64,000 nt of DNA from a virus, in IMG/VR virus record IMGVR_UViG_3300010373_000003, positions 28,896 through 92,895 of that record. The stretch is one strand, 5' to 3'. The position numbers were made by a program, and so were the translations under genes. Of the stretch, positions 1-10,400 are shown one piece after another. How positions within the stretch are numbered: the stretch's first letter is position 1; the number at the start of each line of letters is the position of its first letter. A model generated the notes under the pieces. The model had not been told where the DNA came from, did no database searches, and worked only from the letters and a program-made list of their open reading frames with translations.

Positions 1-695
1 ATGTTGACTACACAGAAACTATTTTAGTAGGTAACGTAGATAGACCTGCGGGTTATTGGAAGTTTAAGATTAAAGCTGCTCTTCCAGGAAGGAACGAAAG
101 TTCTATTGTTAGTAGTCCTGTATTTACAGCTGCGGAAGAGGATAATCTTATTCATCCATTAGTGTTTACTATCTTAAGTAGTGGTATAGTTTATAATGCT
201 GCTGCTAATAGTTACAAATCTACTTATGTGGCTAGTGAAGGATGGGGACATGGTGTTATGAATGCAGGTAAGAAACTAGCAGCTGGTGCTGATGGAGGTA
301 TTTATCTGAAGTTTGAAGACTTACCTAATGAGACTACACTTTTAAGTGGTGTAGGTTTTTCTACTACTAATACTACTGGTGCTTTCTTAGGAGCTTACGA
401 TGTTGGTTTCTATTTTGGAAATAGACAATATCCTGATCTTGGAATTGTAGAAGGTGGAAGTATGAGTGTTGCTGATGGTATTAAGCATATTGTAGGATAT
501 GACTATAGACTATATAGAACTGCTGGAGTTTGGAAGCTTCAAAGAAGTAATGATGAATGGGTTACTGTTCAAGATCTAAAAATATATAGCTATACTTCTA
601 ATGTAGACTTATATCCAAAAGCTGATATAAGAACTGGTTCTACTAATCTACCTATACTAGTTAATCCTAGACAAAGTAAATTAATTAATATATAA
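1..695 (+). CDS. Tail fibre/receptor-binding-type protein, 3' part only
   Basis: The reading frame is open from the first bases of the window to a TAA at 693-695, so the gene's start lies upstream; the GTG at 162 is internal and should not be used as a start. The first ~45 visible residues (VGNVDRPAGYWKFKI and onwards) match a segment near residue 845-890 of the next gene (VGNVNRPEGYFKFKI), so the two proteins share a beta-sandwich module. The rest is rich in Gly, Thr, Ser and Tyr, as in phage fibre domains, with no enzyme motif. Only 3 nt separate it from the next gene. A virion fibre or adsorption role is inferred from position and the shared module. Confidence 0.6.
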   Translation, partial: VDYTETILVGNVDRPAGYWKFKIKAALPGRNESSIVSSPVFTAAEEDNLIHPLVFTILSSGIVYNAAANSYKSTYVASEGWGHGVMNAGKKLAAGADGGIYLKFEDLPNETTLLSGVGFSTTNTTGAFLGAYDVGFYFGNRQYPDLGIVEGGSMSVADGIKHIVGYDYRLYRTAGVWKLQRSNDEWVTVQDLKIYSYTSNVDLYPKADIRTGSTNLPILVNPRQSKLINI

Positions 696-698
696 CAA

Positions 699-3600
699 AT
701 GGGAATTGTAATAAAGAATAAAGTTAAAGTTAATAGGGCTAATACTTTTAATCCTATTCCTGTTGGAACATACTCTAGTCCAATTAAACTTAAACCTGAG
801 TTAGTATTTCATAATTTTCCTGCTTATGCTGTAGATAGTTTAGGTAAGAAATTAGCTGCTACTAATTTATGTGATATAAGTACTATAAATAATGTTAATG
901 GGGTTCCTTTGGGAACCCCTGCTAACCAAGGTATGGTACTAAGTGCTTATAATCTAATCAAATCTGATTGGTATAATGTAGGTTCTTATAAAGTTATATT
1001 TGATCTTGACGGTGTGTATGATTTAGATTATGCATATGTTTGGATTGAAGGTTCTAATAGAGGACCTGTACGTATGGCTTGTTCTGAAGATGGTACTACA
1101 TGGAAAGAACTATTTGGACCTCAAGACCAATTAAATAGTAATGGTTGGAGAAAGATAGAGTTTAATATAGCTTCTAAAGGTGGTAACAAATTCTTCATGT
1201 TAGGTTGTGATTGGGCTGATATGGGTATTAGAAGTTTAGTTGTCTATGGAAGACCTGTAGGAACTAAACTAAATCATGGTGTTAAACTAAATAGAAAGGT
1301 ACCTAGTAGAAAAGCAGATGAATCTATTGGTACTAATGGGTTTTATTTTGAACATCCTGAGGAGATGTATAAAGTAAGTTCTATTCAACGTTTTTATGTT
1401 GAGCCAGATTGGTTTATGGGAGACGCTTTTAGACGTACTGGCGATGCTATTGGTAAACATCCTGATGATCTAACATTTAAGTTTAGTACTTCTCATATGG
1501 GTAGTATTGATCAACTACTTCAAGGCTTTAAGAATACTGGTGCTAAAGTTATGTTTACTCAGGTAAGTCAACCTGTTTGTTATAGACCTGTTGGTACATC
1601 AAGAGCGGGACAAAGTAAACCTGTTGATCCTGGGTTTAGTTCTACTGTACTCGCTCATACTGTTAATCCTCTTAACTATAAGTTCATAGCTAGAGTAGGA
1701 TATAATATAGCTGCTAGATATGGTAGTAATAAGAATGTAGATCAGACTTATATACAATTACAAGAAGGTCAACAAGTTAAAGTTGGTCTTAATCTTATAT
1801 ATTGTATGGAGATTGGTAACGAGATGGATAAATGGTGGTTAGGAGAACAAGCTTATGCTAATCCTGAAGAAATGGCTGCTTATATGTCTGCTCTATATGA
1901 TGGACATAAAGGAGCAATGGGACCTGGGTATGGTATTAAAGCTGCTGATCCATCTATGAAAGTATCTATGATTTCTTTAGCTGCCGGAGATAATACTGCT
2001 TATATTAGACAAATGCTTTGGTGGTTTGATAAGTATAGAGGTGAAGGTGATTATGCTTTTGATGTTATTAACTATCACTGGTATAATTCCTCACAAGGTT
2101 CTCAAGATGTTGGAGATAGTTCATATGCTCTACAACCTGAAAGAGCTCAACTTATGGATGTTAATCAAAGATGGTGTACTATTAGAGATACCTATTGTCA
2201 ATCTGCTGAACTATGGCTAACTGAAACAGGGTATGATGAACATCTTGGAGGTGTATACGCTCCTAAGTTTAATACTCAATTCTTAAGGTCTAGGTATAAG
2301 TCTTATTGGCTAGTTAGAACTCATCTAGTTGATATATACGGTGCTGTTGACGTTACTAACCAATATTGGTATGCTACTACAGGAGGTCAAAAGCTACAAG
2401 AACTAAATCCTAATGAGCCTAATCCGGCTAAGTTTATTAGTTCTGCTATGGCTGAAGGTATACAGAATACTGAGGATTGGAATAGACAACCTCTTATGTC
2501 GTTTTGGTATATGGCTAATATTAAGAGTGCTTTAGAAGGATATACATATTCTCATGAAGTGTTTGTAAAAGGAGAACTAAAAGCAGAAGATAGATTAATA
2601 AATTCTACTAGCGAATATCTTTGGGCTTTAGCTTTTAAGAATGTTGTTGATGGTACTGGTCTATTAGTTATTTGGTTAGATTCTGCTGAACAAAGAACAG
2701 AGTCTACTACTGTAAAGGTTATAGAATCTACTGTTCAAGTTGTTAATATAGACAATGCAGAAGTAAGACAATCTATAACTGGAACTATTACTAATGTTAC
2801 ACCTCTTGATGGCTTAATAGGTATTACTATATCTGAATGTCCTATAATTGTTAAAACTACTAATTTAAGTGTTCCTTTAGTTATTCAACCTCTTAATATT
2901 GAGAAACAAGTATTAGAAGATTCTTCTGTTCTACTTACATGGTTAGATAGAAATATAGAAGAAACTGATGCTATTATTAGTAGAAGTCTTACTCTTAATG
3001 GTGTGTATGATGATATATACCAAGGTAAAACTTATAAAGCTCAATATGTAGATGAAACAGCTTTACCTAATGTTAATTATTTCTATAAGATAAAGCTTAT
3101 AAGAGCAGGAGGTTCTGTACCAATTATAGTACCTAGTCCTCCTACAATTGTTGCTAATGACCAATTAGATACTATTGAAGCTACTCATCAAGTTTATCCT
3201 AATAACATTGTTGTTAGTATAAATAATAACAGTTATGAGAAATATAATGGTCATTTATCTGTTGGTAATGTTAATAGACCTGAAGGATACTTTAAGTTTA
3301 AAATAGAAGCAGGTTTTAATAGAACTGAATCTAGTATTGTTTATAGTCCTGCGTTTACTGTTTCAAATGATCCTGTTCCTGAATTATGGAAAACTAACTT
3401 TGATCATGCTTACTTAGGTAATAAAGTTCTAAATTATTCTAATGTTCAAGCAGAAGATGGTGAAGAAGTTAAAACTATAATAGATCAAATAGGTGCTTTG
3501 AATATGAACTATAACGGAGTTGCTGTTCCTAATTTAACAGAGAGTAAGCCTAGGTTCTATGATAACTTAAATGGTTATGTATTCCTACCTAATGAGACTA

Positions 3601-4385
3601 ACGTTAAGTATTCTACTGCTTATATTCAAGGAGGTAATTATCCTAGTGAAAGATGGATAATTGGTGTTATTTCTAACTTCCAATTATATGAAGCTTTTGT
3701 TAATAACTTCTTTAGTCCTTATATTGGAGACTTAGGTCAAGAAGGTTTAAGAACTAAGAATGCTGCTGACTTCCCAGGAGATACTAGTTGGAAAACTAAT
3801 GTACCTATTGCTCTAAATAGACCTTTTCTTATTAGACAGAAGTTTACAGATAATGCTAGTATACCTGATAGGGTCTCTACAGATATGTGGGTAAATGGTG
3901 TGTATGTTGGTCAAACTATGACTACATATAAAAATACTAATATGTCTCTTGTTATAGGAGCTGATACTAATAACTCACATTGGGGTTTCATGTTCTATGG
4001 TTTTAATAAAGGTCATATTAATGAAAGTATTGCTAGTGTTATGACTTCTCAGTTAATGGCTAAGTATAATGTTAATTTACCTATTGAATTACCTTATGCT
4101 GGTAACTTAAATGTTGTTAAGTCTGGTAGTACTTACACTGCTACATTTGTTTACAAAGGTATTAATAATATTCCAGAGAATATTTCTAAGAGGAAGGTAA
4201 GATGGATTATCTTTATAAGTGGTCCTACTATTGCTTATTATATGCCTGAACTAGAAGGTCTATTAACTTTTAATGCTAATGATTATCCTCAATATGATAT
4301 GGCTAATAAACGAGTTAGAGTAGAGATTACATGTGAGGATACTGCTGAGAACAAATTCTCTATTCCTCAATCATTTTTAAAATAA
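699..4385 (+). CDS. Multidomain tail protein with glycoside-hydrolase-like core, FN3 and lectin-like domains
   Basis: 1228 aa. The first ~190 residues resemble a galactose-binding (F5/8C-type) sandwich. Residues ~205-620 look like a (beta/alpha)8 glycosidase: GNE at 373-375 fits the acid/base Glu and LTETG around Glu509 fits the nucleophile of clan GH-A enzymes. A fibronectin-III-like domain follows (~735-815), then the module shared with the preceding gene (~830-890), a LamG/concanavalin-like region (~900-1100) and an Ig-like C-terminus. This fits a fibre or spike that binds and trims Bacteroidota surface glycans. The ATG lies 3 nt after the previous stop. The two Glu assignments come from motif context only. 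Confidence 0.6.
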   Translation: MGIVIKNKVKVNRANTFNPIPVGTYSSPIKLKPELVFHNFPAYAVDSLGKKLAATNLCDISTINNVNGVPLGTPANQGMVLSAYNLIKSDWYNVGSYKVIFDLDGVYDLDYAYVWIEGSNRGPVRMACSEDGTTWKELFGPQDQLNSNGWRKIEFNIASKGGNKFFMLGCDWADMGIRSLVVYGRPVGTKLNHGVKLNRKVPSRKADESIGTNGFYFEHPEEMYKVSSIQRFYVEPDWFMGDAFRRTGDAIGKHPDDLTFKFSTSHMGSIDQLLQGFKNTGAKVMFTQVSQPVCYRPVGTSRAGQSKPVDPGFSSTVLAHTVNPLNYKFIARVGYNIAARYGSNKNVDQTYIQLQEGQQVKVGLNLIYCMEIGNEMDKWWLGEQAYANPEEMAAYMSALYDGHKGAMGPGYGIKAADPSMKVSMISLAAGDNTAYIRQMLWWFDKYRGEGDYAFDVINYHWYNSSQGSQDVGDSSYALQPERAQLMDVNQRWCTIRDTYCQSAELWLTETGYDEHLGGVYAPKFNTQFLRSRYKSYWLVRTHLVDIYGAVDVTNQYWYATTGGQKLQELNPNEPNPAKFISSAMAEGIQNTEDWNRQPLMSFWYMANIKSALEGYTYSHEVFVKGELKAEDRLINSTSEYLWALAFKNVVDGTGLLVIWLDSAEQRTESTTVKVIESTVQVVNIDNAEVRQSITGTITNVTPLDGLIGITISECPIIVKTTNLSVPLVIQPLNIEKQVLEDSSVLLTWLDRNIEETDAIISRSLTLNGVYDDIYQGKTYKAQYVDETALPNVNYFYKIKLIRAGGSVPIIVPSPPTIVANDQLDTIEATHQVYPNNIVVSINNNSYEKYNGHLSVGNVNRPEGYFKFKIEAGFNRTESSIVYSPAFTVSNDPVPELWKTNFDHAYLGNKVLNYSNVQAEDGEEVKTIIDQIGALNMNYNGVAVPNLTESKPRFYDNLNGYVFLPNETNVKYSTAYIQGGNYPSERWIIGVISNFQLYEAFVNNFFSPYIGDLGQEGLRTKNAADFPGDTSWKTNVPIALNRPFLIRQKFTDNASIPDRVSTDMWVNGVYVGQTMTTYKNTNMSLVIGADTNNSHWGFMFYGFNKGHINESIASVMTSQLMAKYNVNLPIELPYAGNLNVVKSGSTYTATFVYKGINNIPENISKRKVRWIIFISGPTIAYYMPELEGLLTFNANDYPQYDMANKRVRVEITCEDTAENKFSIPQSFLK
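900..919. repeat. Perfect GC-rich hairpin inside the tail gene
   Basis: GGGGTTCC / TTTG / GGAACCCC is an 8-bp perfect stem with a 4-nt loop, in DNA that is otherwise very AT-rich. It codes for GVPLGTP between the start and the first domain. No U-tract follows, so it is not a canonical terminator. Confidence 0.5.
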
Positions 4386-4403
4386 GTAATAGTTATAGTT
4401 TAT

Positions 4404-4739
4404 ATGGAATATATTGATATTGTTATTAAGCAAATCATTGATAACTTTGATTTTGCTTTTATGTTTATTATTAATGTGCTTTCTTATCTTATTGTTAGAT
4501 TTGTCTATTCTATTAAGAAAGGTGCTTATGTTAATACTTGGTCAAAAAGATTTATTCTTATGGCTTGTACTGTAGCAGTTGGTATTGTTTATTGGCTTGC
4601 TGGATATGATAAGATTATTGTTATTATCAATTCTGCTATTCTTGCTCCTGTTTTTTGGGATTGGATTCTTCGTCCTATATTTGTTAAACTTGGTGTTGAT
4701 TATAAAAAGTTTGAGAGATATGATGATGTTGAAGGTTAA
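4404..4739 (+). CDS. Small three-helix membrane protein, possible holin
   Basis: 111 aa with three hydrophobic segments: about 15-35 (FDFAFMFIINVLSYLIVRFV), 46-66 (FILMACTVAVGIVYWLAGY) and 68-90 (IIVIINSAILAPVFWDWIL). These are followed by a charged C-terminus. It sits 18 nt after the tail gene and is the last gene before a terminator. Small multi-helix proteins among late genes are often holins, but no lysin gene is adjacent and no family signature is recognised, so holin is only a guess; membrane location is well supported. Confidence 0.55.
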   Translation: MEYIDIVIKQIIDNFDFAFMFIINVLSYLIVRFVYSIKKGAYVNTWSKRFILMACTVAVGIVYWLAGYDKIIVIINSAILAPVFWDWILRPIFVKLGVDYKKFERYDDVEG

Positions 4740-4768
4740 TATCTTATTATAAATATTACTATTGCTTA

Positions 4769-4802
4769 GGCAGTACTTCTTAATTGAGGTACTGCCTTTT
4801 TT
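4769..4802 (+). terminator. Intrinsic terminator after the tail-fibre block
   Basis: GGCAGTACTTC pairs with GAGGTACTGCC (11 bp including one G-U) around the loop TTAATT, followed at once by six T's. It lies 30 nt after the membrane-protein gene. Confidence 0.85.
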
Positions 4803-4841
4803 CGTATAGATAGTGCTAGTATAAATAATTATTAAAATTAA

Positions 4842-4872
4842 CTTGCATATAAATATTAAAATATTATATTTG
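4842..4872 (+). promoter_or_regulatory. Bacteroides-type promoter for the tail-hub block
   Basis: TATATTTG (4865-4872) is a perfect TAnnTTTG -7 element. CTTG (4842-4845) matches three of four bases of the -33 TTTG element, with a 19-bp spacer, as in Bacteroides primary-sigma promoters. It lies 40 nt after an intrinsic terminator and predicts a start near 4880, ~30 nt before the ATG at 4909. Confidence 0.6.
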
Positions 4873-4908
4873 TTACTACTGTTAATCATAATAATAATAA
4901 TATTGCTT

Positions 4909-5592
4909 ATGAGTTCTATTAATCAACTAGTTTCTGAACTTGCTCATTCTGTGCAGCAAGCTGATAGTGTTCCTGTACGTCGAGCTCTTAAACTTAGTAT
5001 AATTCATTCTCGTAATGAACTTATACGTAAGAGTTATGACAATAATAAAGTGCTAGACAAAGTTCTACAACAAAGATTTAGAATTAGTCTTATTGATGTT
5101 CCTGATGGAGATAATACTATTTCTAAAGATCTTCCTGTAGGTCAAATTAAAAGAAGTACTAATAAAGTACCTAGACCTGTTAGACTTAGTAATGGTATGC
5201 CTTTTAATTCTGTTCGTACCATGGGTGTTGAATATCCTCAATCTATAGCTTTTGTTAAAGAGGCTGTTTCTAACTTCTATGGAAGTCTTCCCGGTATGTG
5301 TTCTGTTGCTACTTATGATTATATAAATGAATATATTTATATAGACACTATGAGAAGTAAAAGGCTGTTAGACCTTGGACACATTATTGTTGAATCACCT
5401 TTTGAATATCCTCATCTTATAAAGACTGAAACTCAGGATGGTATTCTAGATATTAATTCAATTGATGATGATGACGAATTCCTACTTCCTGAAGATATGA
5501 TTAATGCTATTAAGAAACTTACTCTAGAAACATTTAATCCACAAGTTAATCGTCAGACTAATGAAATACCTACTCCTAATTTAGTAAAATAA
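4909..5592 (+). CDS. Probable tail-hub/connector structural protein
   Basis: 227 aa from the ATG at 4909. A TTG at 4843 would add a run of Leu and Ile, but it falls inside the predicted promoter and is rejected. The protein is soluble, starts with a helical segment and ends in an acidic stretch (SIDDDDEF). No enzyme motif is visible. It is followed after 9 nt by the next gene and sits between the tail-fibre genes and the muzzle-like gene, where crAss-like phages place ring and hub components. The role is inferred from synteny alone. Confidence 0.45.
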   Translation: MSSINQLVSELAHSVQQADSVPVRRALKLSIIHSRNELIRKSYDNNKVLDKVLQQRFRISLIDVPDGDNTISKDLPVGQIKRSTNKVPRPVRLSNGMPFNSVRTMGVEYPQSIAFVKEAVSNFYGSLPGMCSVATYDYINEYIYIDTMRSKRLLDLGHIIVESPFEYPHLIKTETQDGILDINSIDDDDEFLLPEDMINAIKKLTLETFNPQVNRQTNEIPTPNLVK

Positions 5593-5601
5593 GATACACC
5601 T

Positions 5602-6549
5602 ATGACCCCTGATGTTAATTTAAAAAGTTATTATCTCCAATATATCAGTAATGCTAAAGCTGATATTATAAAGTATAATGAAGCTATTGCTCAAACTATA
5701 GAGATAAAAGAAAAACTATATGAATATTTAGATAAACATATTGTTGATATTAAAATTCATTATAATATTAATCTTGCTGATTATGATAAAGAATGGAATC
5801 ATAAAGAGTATGATAATGAAGTTCTCTATAATAAAGTTATAACAACTCTTAATGTTGTATCTAGTACAGATGTTAATAGAATTAAACTTATTCAACTTAT
5901 CAAATATTGTAATGCTCTTCGTTCTGAATATAAGAATAGACAACTAATAACTATTTGTGATACTCGTAAGAATATTACTTTTGGTAAATATCGTACTTAC
6001 GTTGTTAATTATTATAATCAAGTTCATAAGGTTGTATTAGAAGGTGATGGTTATAAGTTTGGTCATGGTATCGGAACTTATTGTATTAATCATTGGAAGA
6101 TTGATCTAGATAAGCATAACAAAGTTAAACGTTTAGACTTTGCTGCTACTAATGCTAAGAAGAAAGAACTTATAGCTAAAGGAGTTAAACTTTATGATGA
6201 TAAAGAAGCTACTTGGTATGCTGCTAGAAATATACCGTATGATGGTGTACATTATAGAGTGTTTAAAAATGAAAGTTCTTTCTATGATTTTACTTTTGTT
6301 AAATCTTCTATTTTTCCTGCTAAGACTCTTGAATATAAGAGAACTGAATATATTGCTACTAAGTATAGAGGTCTGTCATATAAAGATATGTACGACGCTC
6401 TATGTACAAGTATAAAAGATGTTTATACTTTACAAGTTGATATTAAGTATAAACTTAATATTCTTTTACATAAAGATCCTAATATTTATTTAAACTTTAT
6501 TCGTAATGCTGAACAACACAAGTATAAGCGTGGAGCACATAATAGCTAA
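5602..6549 (+). CDS. Tail structural protein, unassigned
   Basis: 315 aa, rich in Lys, Tyr, Asn and Ile, with a long helical N-terminus and mixed alpha/beta content later. No catalytic motif or membrane segment is seen. It starts 9 nt after the previous stop, and its 3' end overlaps the next gene's start by 44 nt, which suggests coupled translation. A ring, hub or adaptor role is inferred from its place just before the muzzle-like gene. Confidence 0.45.
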   Translation: MTPDVNLKSYYLQYISNAKADIIKYNEAIAQTIEIKEKLYEYLDKHIVDIKIHYNINLADYDKEWNHKEYDNEVLYNKVITTLNVVSSTDVNRIKLIQLIKYCNALRSEYKNRQLITICDTRKNITFGKYRTYVVNYYNQVHKVVLEGDGYKFGHGIGTYCINHWKIDLDKHNKVKRLDFAATNAKKKELIAKGVKLYDDKEATWYAARNIPYDGVHYRVFKNESSFYDFTFVKSSIFPAKTLEYKRTEYIATKYRGLSYKDMYDALCTSIKDVYTLQVDIKYKLNILLHKDPNIYLNFIRNAEQHKYKRGAHNS

Positions 6550-7339
6550 GTTAGACAATGACTTTAATATAGATCATGGTGATTGGATACCTCGTGTTGG
6601 TGCGTGGATTATAGATGCTATGGGTCAGCTAAATGTTCTTCGTAAGAAACGTAGTAAAATAAAGCTAGATGTTCATAACTGTATAGCTTATTCTAATTGT
6701 CCTATTAATAGTCCTAATCTTATAGTTACTGATTCTAATGGTTGCCCAATTGTCAAACATAAATCTAATGCTAGTGGTTGTTGTTCTTCCTCTACGGGGG
6801 AGGTAACAAAGCTAGGTGATGTAACTCCCTCAACGGTAGATGCTATCTATAATCCTAATGCTGCTTATGTCCCAGATCATACTGTAGCTGAAACTGTCAA
6901 TGGTAGTAATAAACCTCCTAGATATAATATTGTTAACTATGATAACTCTGGAGGACAACCTAGAAATTATGTTCTATTAGATGATAACAAACTTGAATTA
7001 AACTTTAATACAAGTTGTGTTTATGTTGAAACTGATGTAGTTGAAACTGTATGGAGTAAAACCTATGAATGCGATATTCCTGTTGTTCCTAATGTTGGTA
7101 TTCTTATAGAAGCTATTGGTTTTTATTGTATGTATAAAATGTTAACTCGTGGATATAAACATCCTGTATTTAATCTTAATGCTAGTCAATATGGAACTAA
7201 TCCTTATTATGAGTGGAAGACTCTAAAACCTGAAGCTAAGAGAGCTGTTACTATTGATGCTCAGGGTAATATACTGGTTACTGATGGAGGTCTATTTAAA
7301 AGTTCATTCTTTATCACTACATTCCCCAATAGTAAATAG
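6506..7339 (+). CDS. Tail-hub-type structural protein carrying one copy of the dispersed motif
   Basis: 277 aa. The N-terminus (VEHIIAKLDNDFNIDHGDW) looks like a conserved structural domain. A Cys/Ser-rich linker around residues 90-105 includes SSSTGEV, which is encoded by dispersed-repeat copy 1, so the peptide was probably gained by insertion. The C-terminal half is globular. ATG 6506 overlaps the previous gene by 44 nt; a GTG at 6530 is the alternative start. It ends with TAG and is followed by a 123-nt gap before the 1486-aa gene. Function is inferred from position. Confidence 0.45.
   Translation: MLNNTSISVEHIIAKLDNDFNIDHGDWIPRVGAWIIDAMGQLNVLRKKRSKIKLDVHNCIAYSNCPINSPNLIVTDSNGCPIVKHKSNASGCCSSSTGEVTKLGDVTPSTVDAIYNPNAAYVPDHTVAETVNGSNKPPRYNIVNYDNSGGQPRNYVLLDDNKLELNFNTSCVYVETDVVETVWSKTYECDIPVVPNVGILIEAIGFYCMYKMLTRGYKHPVFNLNASQYGTNPYYEWKTLKPEAKRAVTIDAQGNILVTDGGLFKSSFFITTFPNSK
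6785..6804 (+). repeat. Dispersed GC-rich motif, copy 1 (forward)
   Basis: TCTTCCTCTACGGGGGAGGT matches the consensus. It is in frame and codes for SSSTGEV. About 20 nt downstream, CCTCAACGG (6828-6836) matches the core CCTCTACGG at 8 of 9 bases and could be a decayed partial copy or chance. Confidence 0.85.
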
Positions 7340-7462
7340 CCATTAATATCTCATATAATAGCAATTTAAAGCTGTATACTGGACGATATTAATTTAACTG
7401 TATAATAACGTATATCGACTTTAGATAGTCGCTTATATGAACTTAAAATAAGATGTAAGCAA
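7340..7462 (+). promoter_or_regulatory. Leader region of the 1486-aa gene with a hairpin
   Basis: This 123-nt noncoding gap holds CGACT/AGTCG (7416-7420 and 7427-7431) with a 6-nt loop, extendable by TATA/TATA arms across a small mismatch. CTGTATA occurs twice (near 7373 and 7399). No good match to TAnnTTTG is present. A promoter or 5' leader is plausible because the next gene is a major virion gene. Confidence 0.3.
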
Positions 7463-10400
7463 ATGAGCGTTAATACAAAACTTAATCTCAATAAACATCC
7501 AAAAGATAATGATAATTTATCTCTTGTTAATGCTCAGGCTGTAAAGATTAGCCACGATGGGAGTTGTATTACTAGTGAAGATTCTATTAAAGAGAATTCT
7601 TTTATTCATAATTATCTTAGTGCTTTTTATGGTACTAACCCTGTTATTGGTTATAAGATAGTAGGTATTATACCTTGTAATAACGAATTAGTTATTGTAG
7701 TTAAACCTTCTAATACTGTTGATGATGCTGATATATTTAGATATCAAGAACCTATCAATGACAATATTGAAAAGATGTATTGTGCTTATGGAGGATTAGG
7801 TAGTCCTAATAGATTTAAATATCAAGGAGGTCTTATTAAAGGAGCTTTTACTTATAACGTAGAGAATAGTTTAGTTATAGCTATTAGTGAGTATGGTAAT
7901 TCTAATATTAGAATACCTTTACGTACTATTAATCTTGGTAACTCTGACGACCCTACTGTTTATAATGATAAGGATTTATCTAATTCTAAATTATACATAT
8001 CTCCTGAAGTTAGACTACCTAGTGTTAATAATTTAGATTATACCGCAGGTAGTGCTTATAAAGGATGGTACTATATGTTTATTCGTTATAAGATTAATAG
8101 TGTTGATTATACTCAATGGTATTCTATTGGTCCTCCTATTTATATTGATACTTTAGAACAATATCAGATTATAAGGTATCCTTTTGGTAGAGATACTAAG
8201 TTTGCAGCTAGTGCATTAAATGATATAGTTAGTCCTGCTTGGCCAGATGATGGTTATGGAGCAGGTGCTTCTGATTATTTTAGTAATAGTTCTGATATAG
8301 CTAAAGAGACATTTAAAGTAGATTTATATTTTAATAAGAATATTGATTATACTAAATATCAAATAGGAGTAATTTGTGCTTCTAAGTCTTATACTAAAGC
8401 TTTTAGAACTGCTGATATTTACTTAGATAAAAACTATAATGAAGGTTTTAATGTTCGTATACAAAAGTATGTTCTTGATAATAAGTCTTTAATTGAGTAT
8501 AATGTTAGTAGTTTTATTACTGACAATGGTAATTACTTTAATAGTAAGAATGTAATTAATTATAAGAATAGATTATATATTAGTAACTATCTAGAAGATA
8601 ATGCTAATAATGATGATATACCTCAAAGTATTATTGATTCTATTAATGTTAATTTATATACTTCTTATGTAAGAGATTATGGTTTAGTATATGATACAGC
8701 TCTAATAGTAAATTGGGTTACTGGAGCTAATCAGTATGATACTTATAAGTTTACTGAAATACCTCTAGCTAGATTTCTAAACATATCAGAAGAAACTATT
8801 GTTACTATTAGTGCTTCTGGACATACTACTAAAATAAGTAAAGCTGGTCAATTTTATATTACTTCTGGTAATAGTGTTCCCGGATATGCTTATATTCAAT
8901 TAAGAGAACCGGGTCCACTTGGTAGTGTTTCTGTTACTAATTATGGAGTTCAACCTTATAGTGATTATATTTATTTAGCTATTGCTGATGTTAATAATAA
9001 TCCTCAAAGTAATTTTACATTTGATCCTGTTAGGTCTGCTATTAATGGCGGAATGATGTATACTAATACTAATATTGATTTTGATAGTCGTAAGAAACAA
9101 AGTTGTTTAATACCGGGTGAAGTTTATAATTTTAATATACATTTTACTAATAAGTATAGTGGTGCTACTAACGGTTATAGAATACCAAATAATACTAAAT
9201 GGATTGTAAATGGAGAACCTAATAGAGAAATAATACCTATTTCATTTAATCTTAGAGTTAATAGTGAAACTGTTACATATTATGCTGCTATGGATGTTGA
9301 TTCTAATGTAGCAAGAGAAGACTTTACTGTTAATGAAAGATATTCTATTAATGTAAATGGTATAAGGTTTTTTAAACAATATAATACATTTGGTACTAGT
9401 CCTACTTTAAGTAGTGAGGTTACTAGTCCTTCTGATTTACAAAGTTGTGTTGCTGCTTTTAAAGAGTTTTTCTCTTCTTATAATAGTGATAAGTTTTCTA
9501 CTACTAAATGGTATCAAGTATCATATGGACCGGGAGGAGATAAGTTTCATTTATTTATTAATAATAATGGAGATAGACTATTTAAGATTCCTACTATTGA
9601 ATCGTTTACTGGAGCATGGGATGGTTTCCCTGATGAAGTAGCACCTTTCAAACAATACAATCTTCATACTCTAATGAGAGCTTCTTTTGATAATATAGAA
9701 ATACCTGAAGGTTATGACGGATTCTATATATCTTATGAGAAGTTTGAGTCACAAGCTAGAGCTACTGGACTACTTACTCGTAATGATTTCCGTACTCAGG
9801 ATTGGATTGTTAAAGGAGGTAATACTGTACAACTAGGTACTAGAAACTCTGCTAAGTCTGATAAGATGTTCTTTTATAGCAGTACTTATGATATTTCTGA
9901 TACTATTAAATTAGATTATAGTATAATGAGAATTGAAGCTATTAATCCTTTTAAGAAAGAAGATATACCTGAATGGGATTATTTTCAAAGGAATAATACT
10001 TTTAACTTTCTTCATGATATGAATAAGCCTCAGGTTGCTTCTTATTTTGAGGATGTTCAAAGAACTTATGCTATGCCTGAATATAAGATAGCTGTAGCTG
10101 ATAGTGTTGCTGATGATAGAATGGGTGTAGGTACGGCTTTACAAATAAAGGATTCTTATAATCTATTTGCTAGTTATGTTACTAGTGCTGGTATACATGA
10201 TAGATTAAAAGTATATAGAGTTACTCTATTGAATACTACTCGTGACATTTATATGTCTGATAGTAAAACTCTTATTAGACTAGGTGATGTTGTTTATAGG
10301 TCTGAAGGTGCTCCTACTAATTATAAGTATTCACAATATATTAATTCTGGATATAATGGACATTATACTTATGATGGTATTCCTATTTATGAGAATGCAG

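Noticed and set aside
4843-4908. TTG start giving a Leu/Ile-rich N-terminus for the 227-aa gene
   Set aside because: The TTG lies inside a good promoter match and the extension is AT-biased low complexity; the ATG at 4909 starts a normal soluble sequence.
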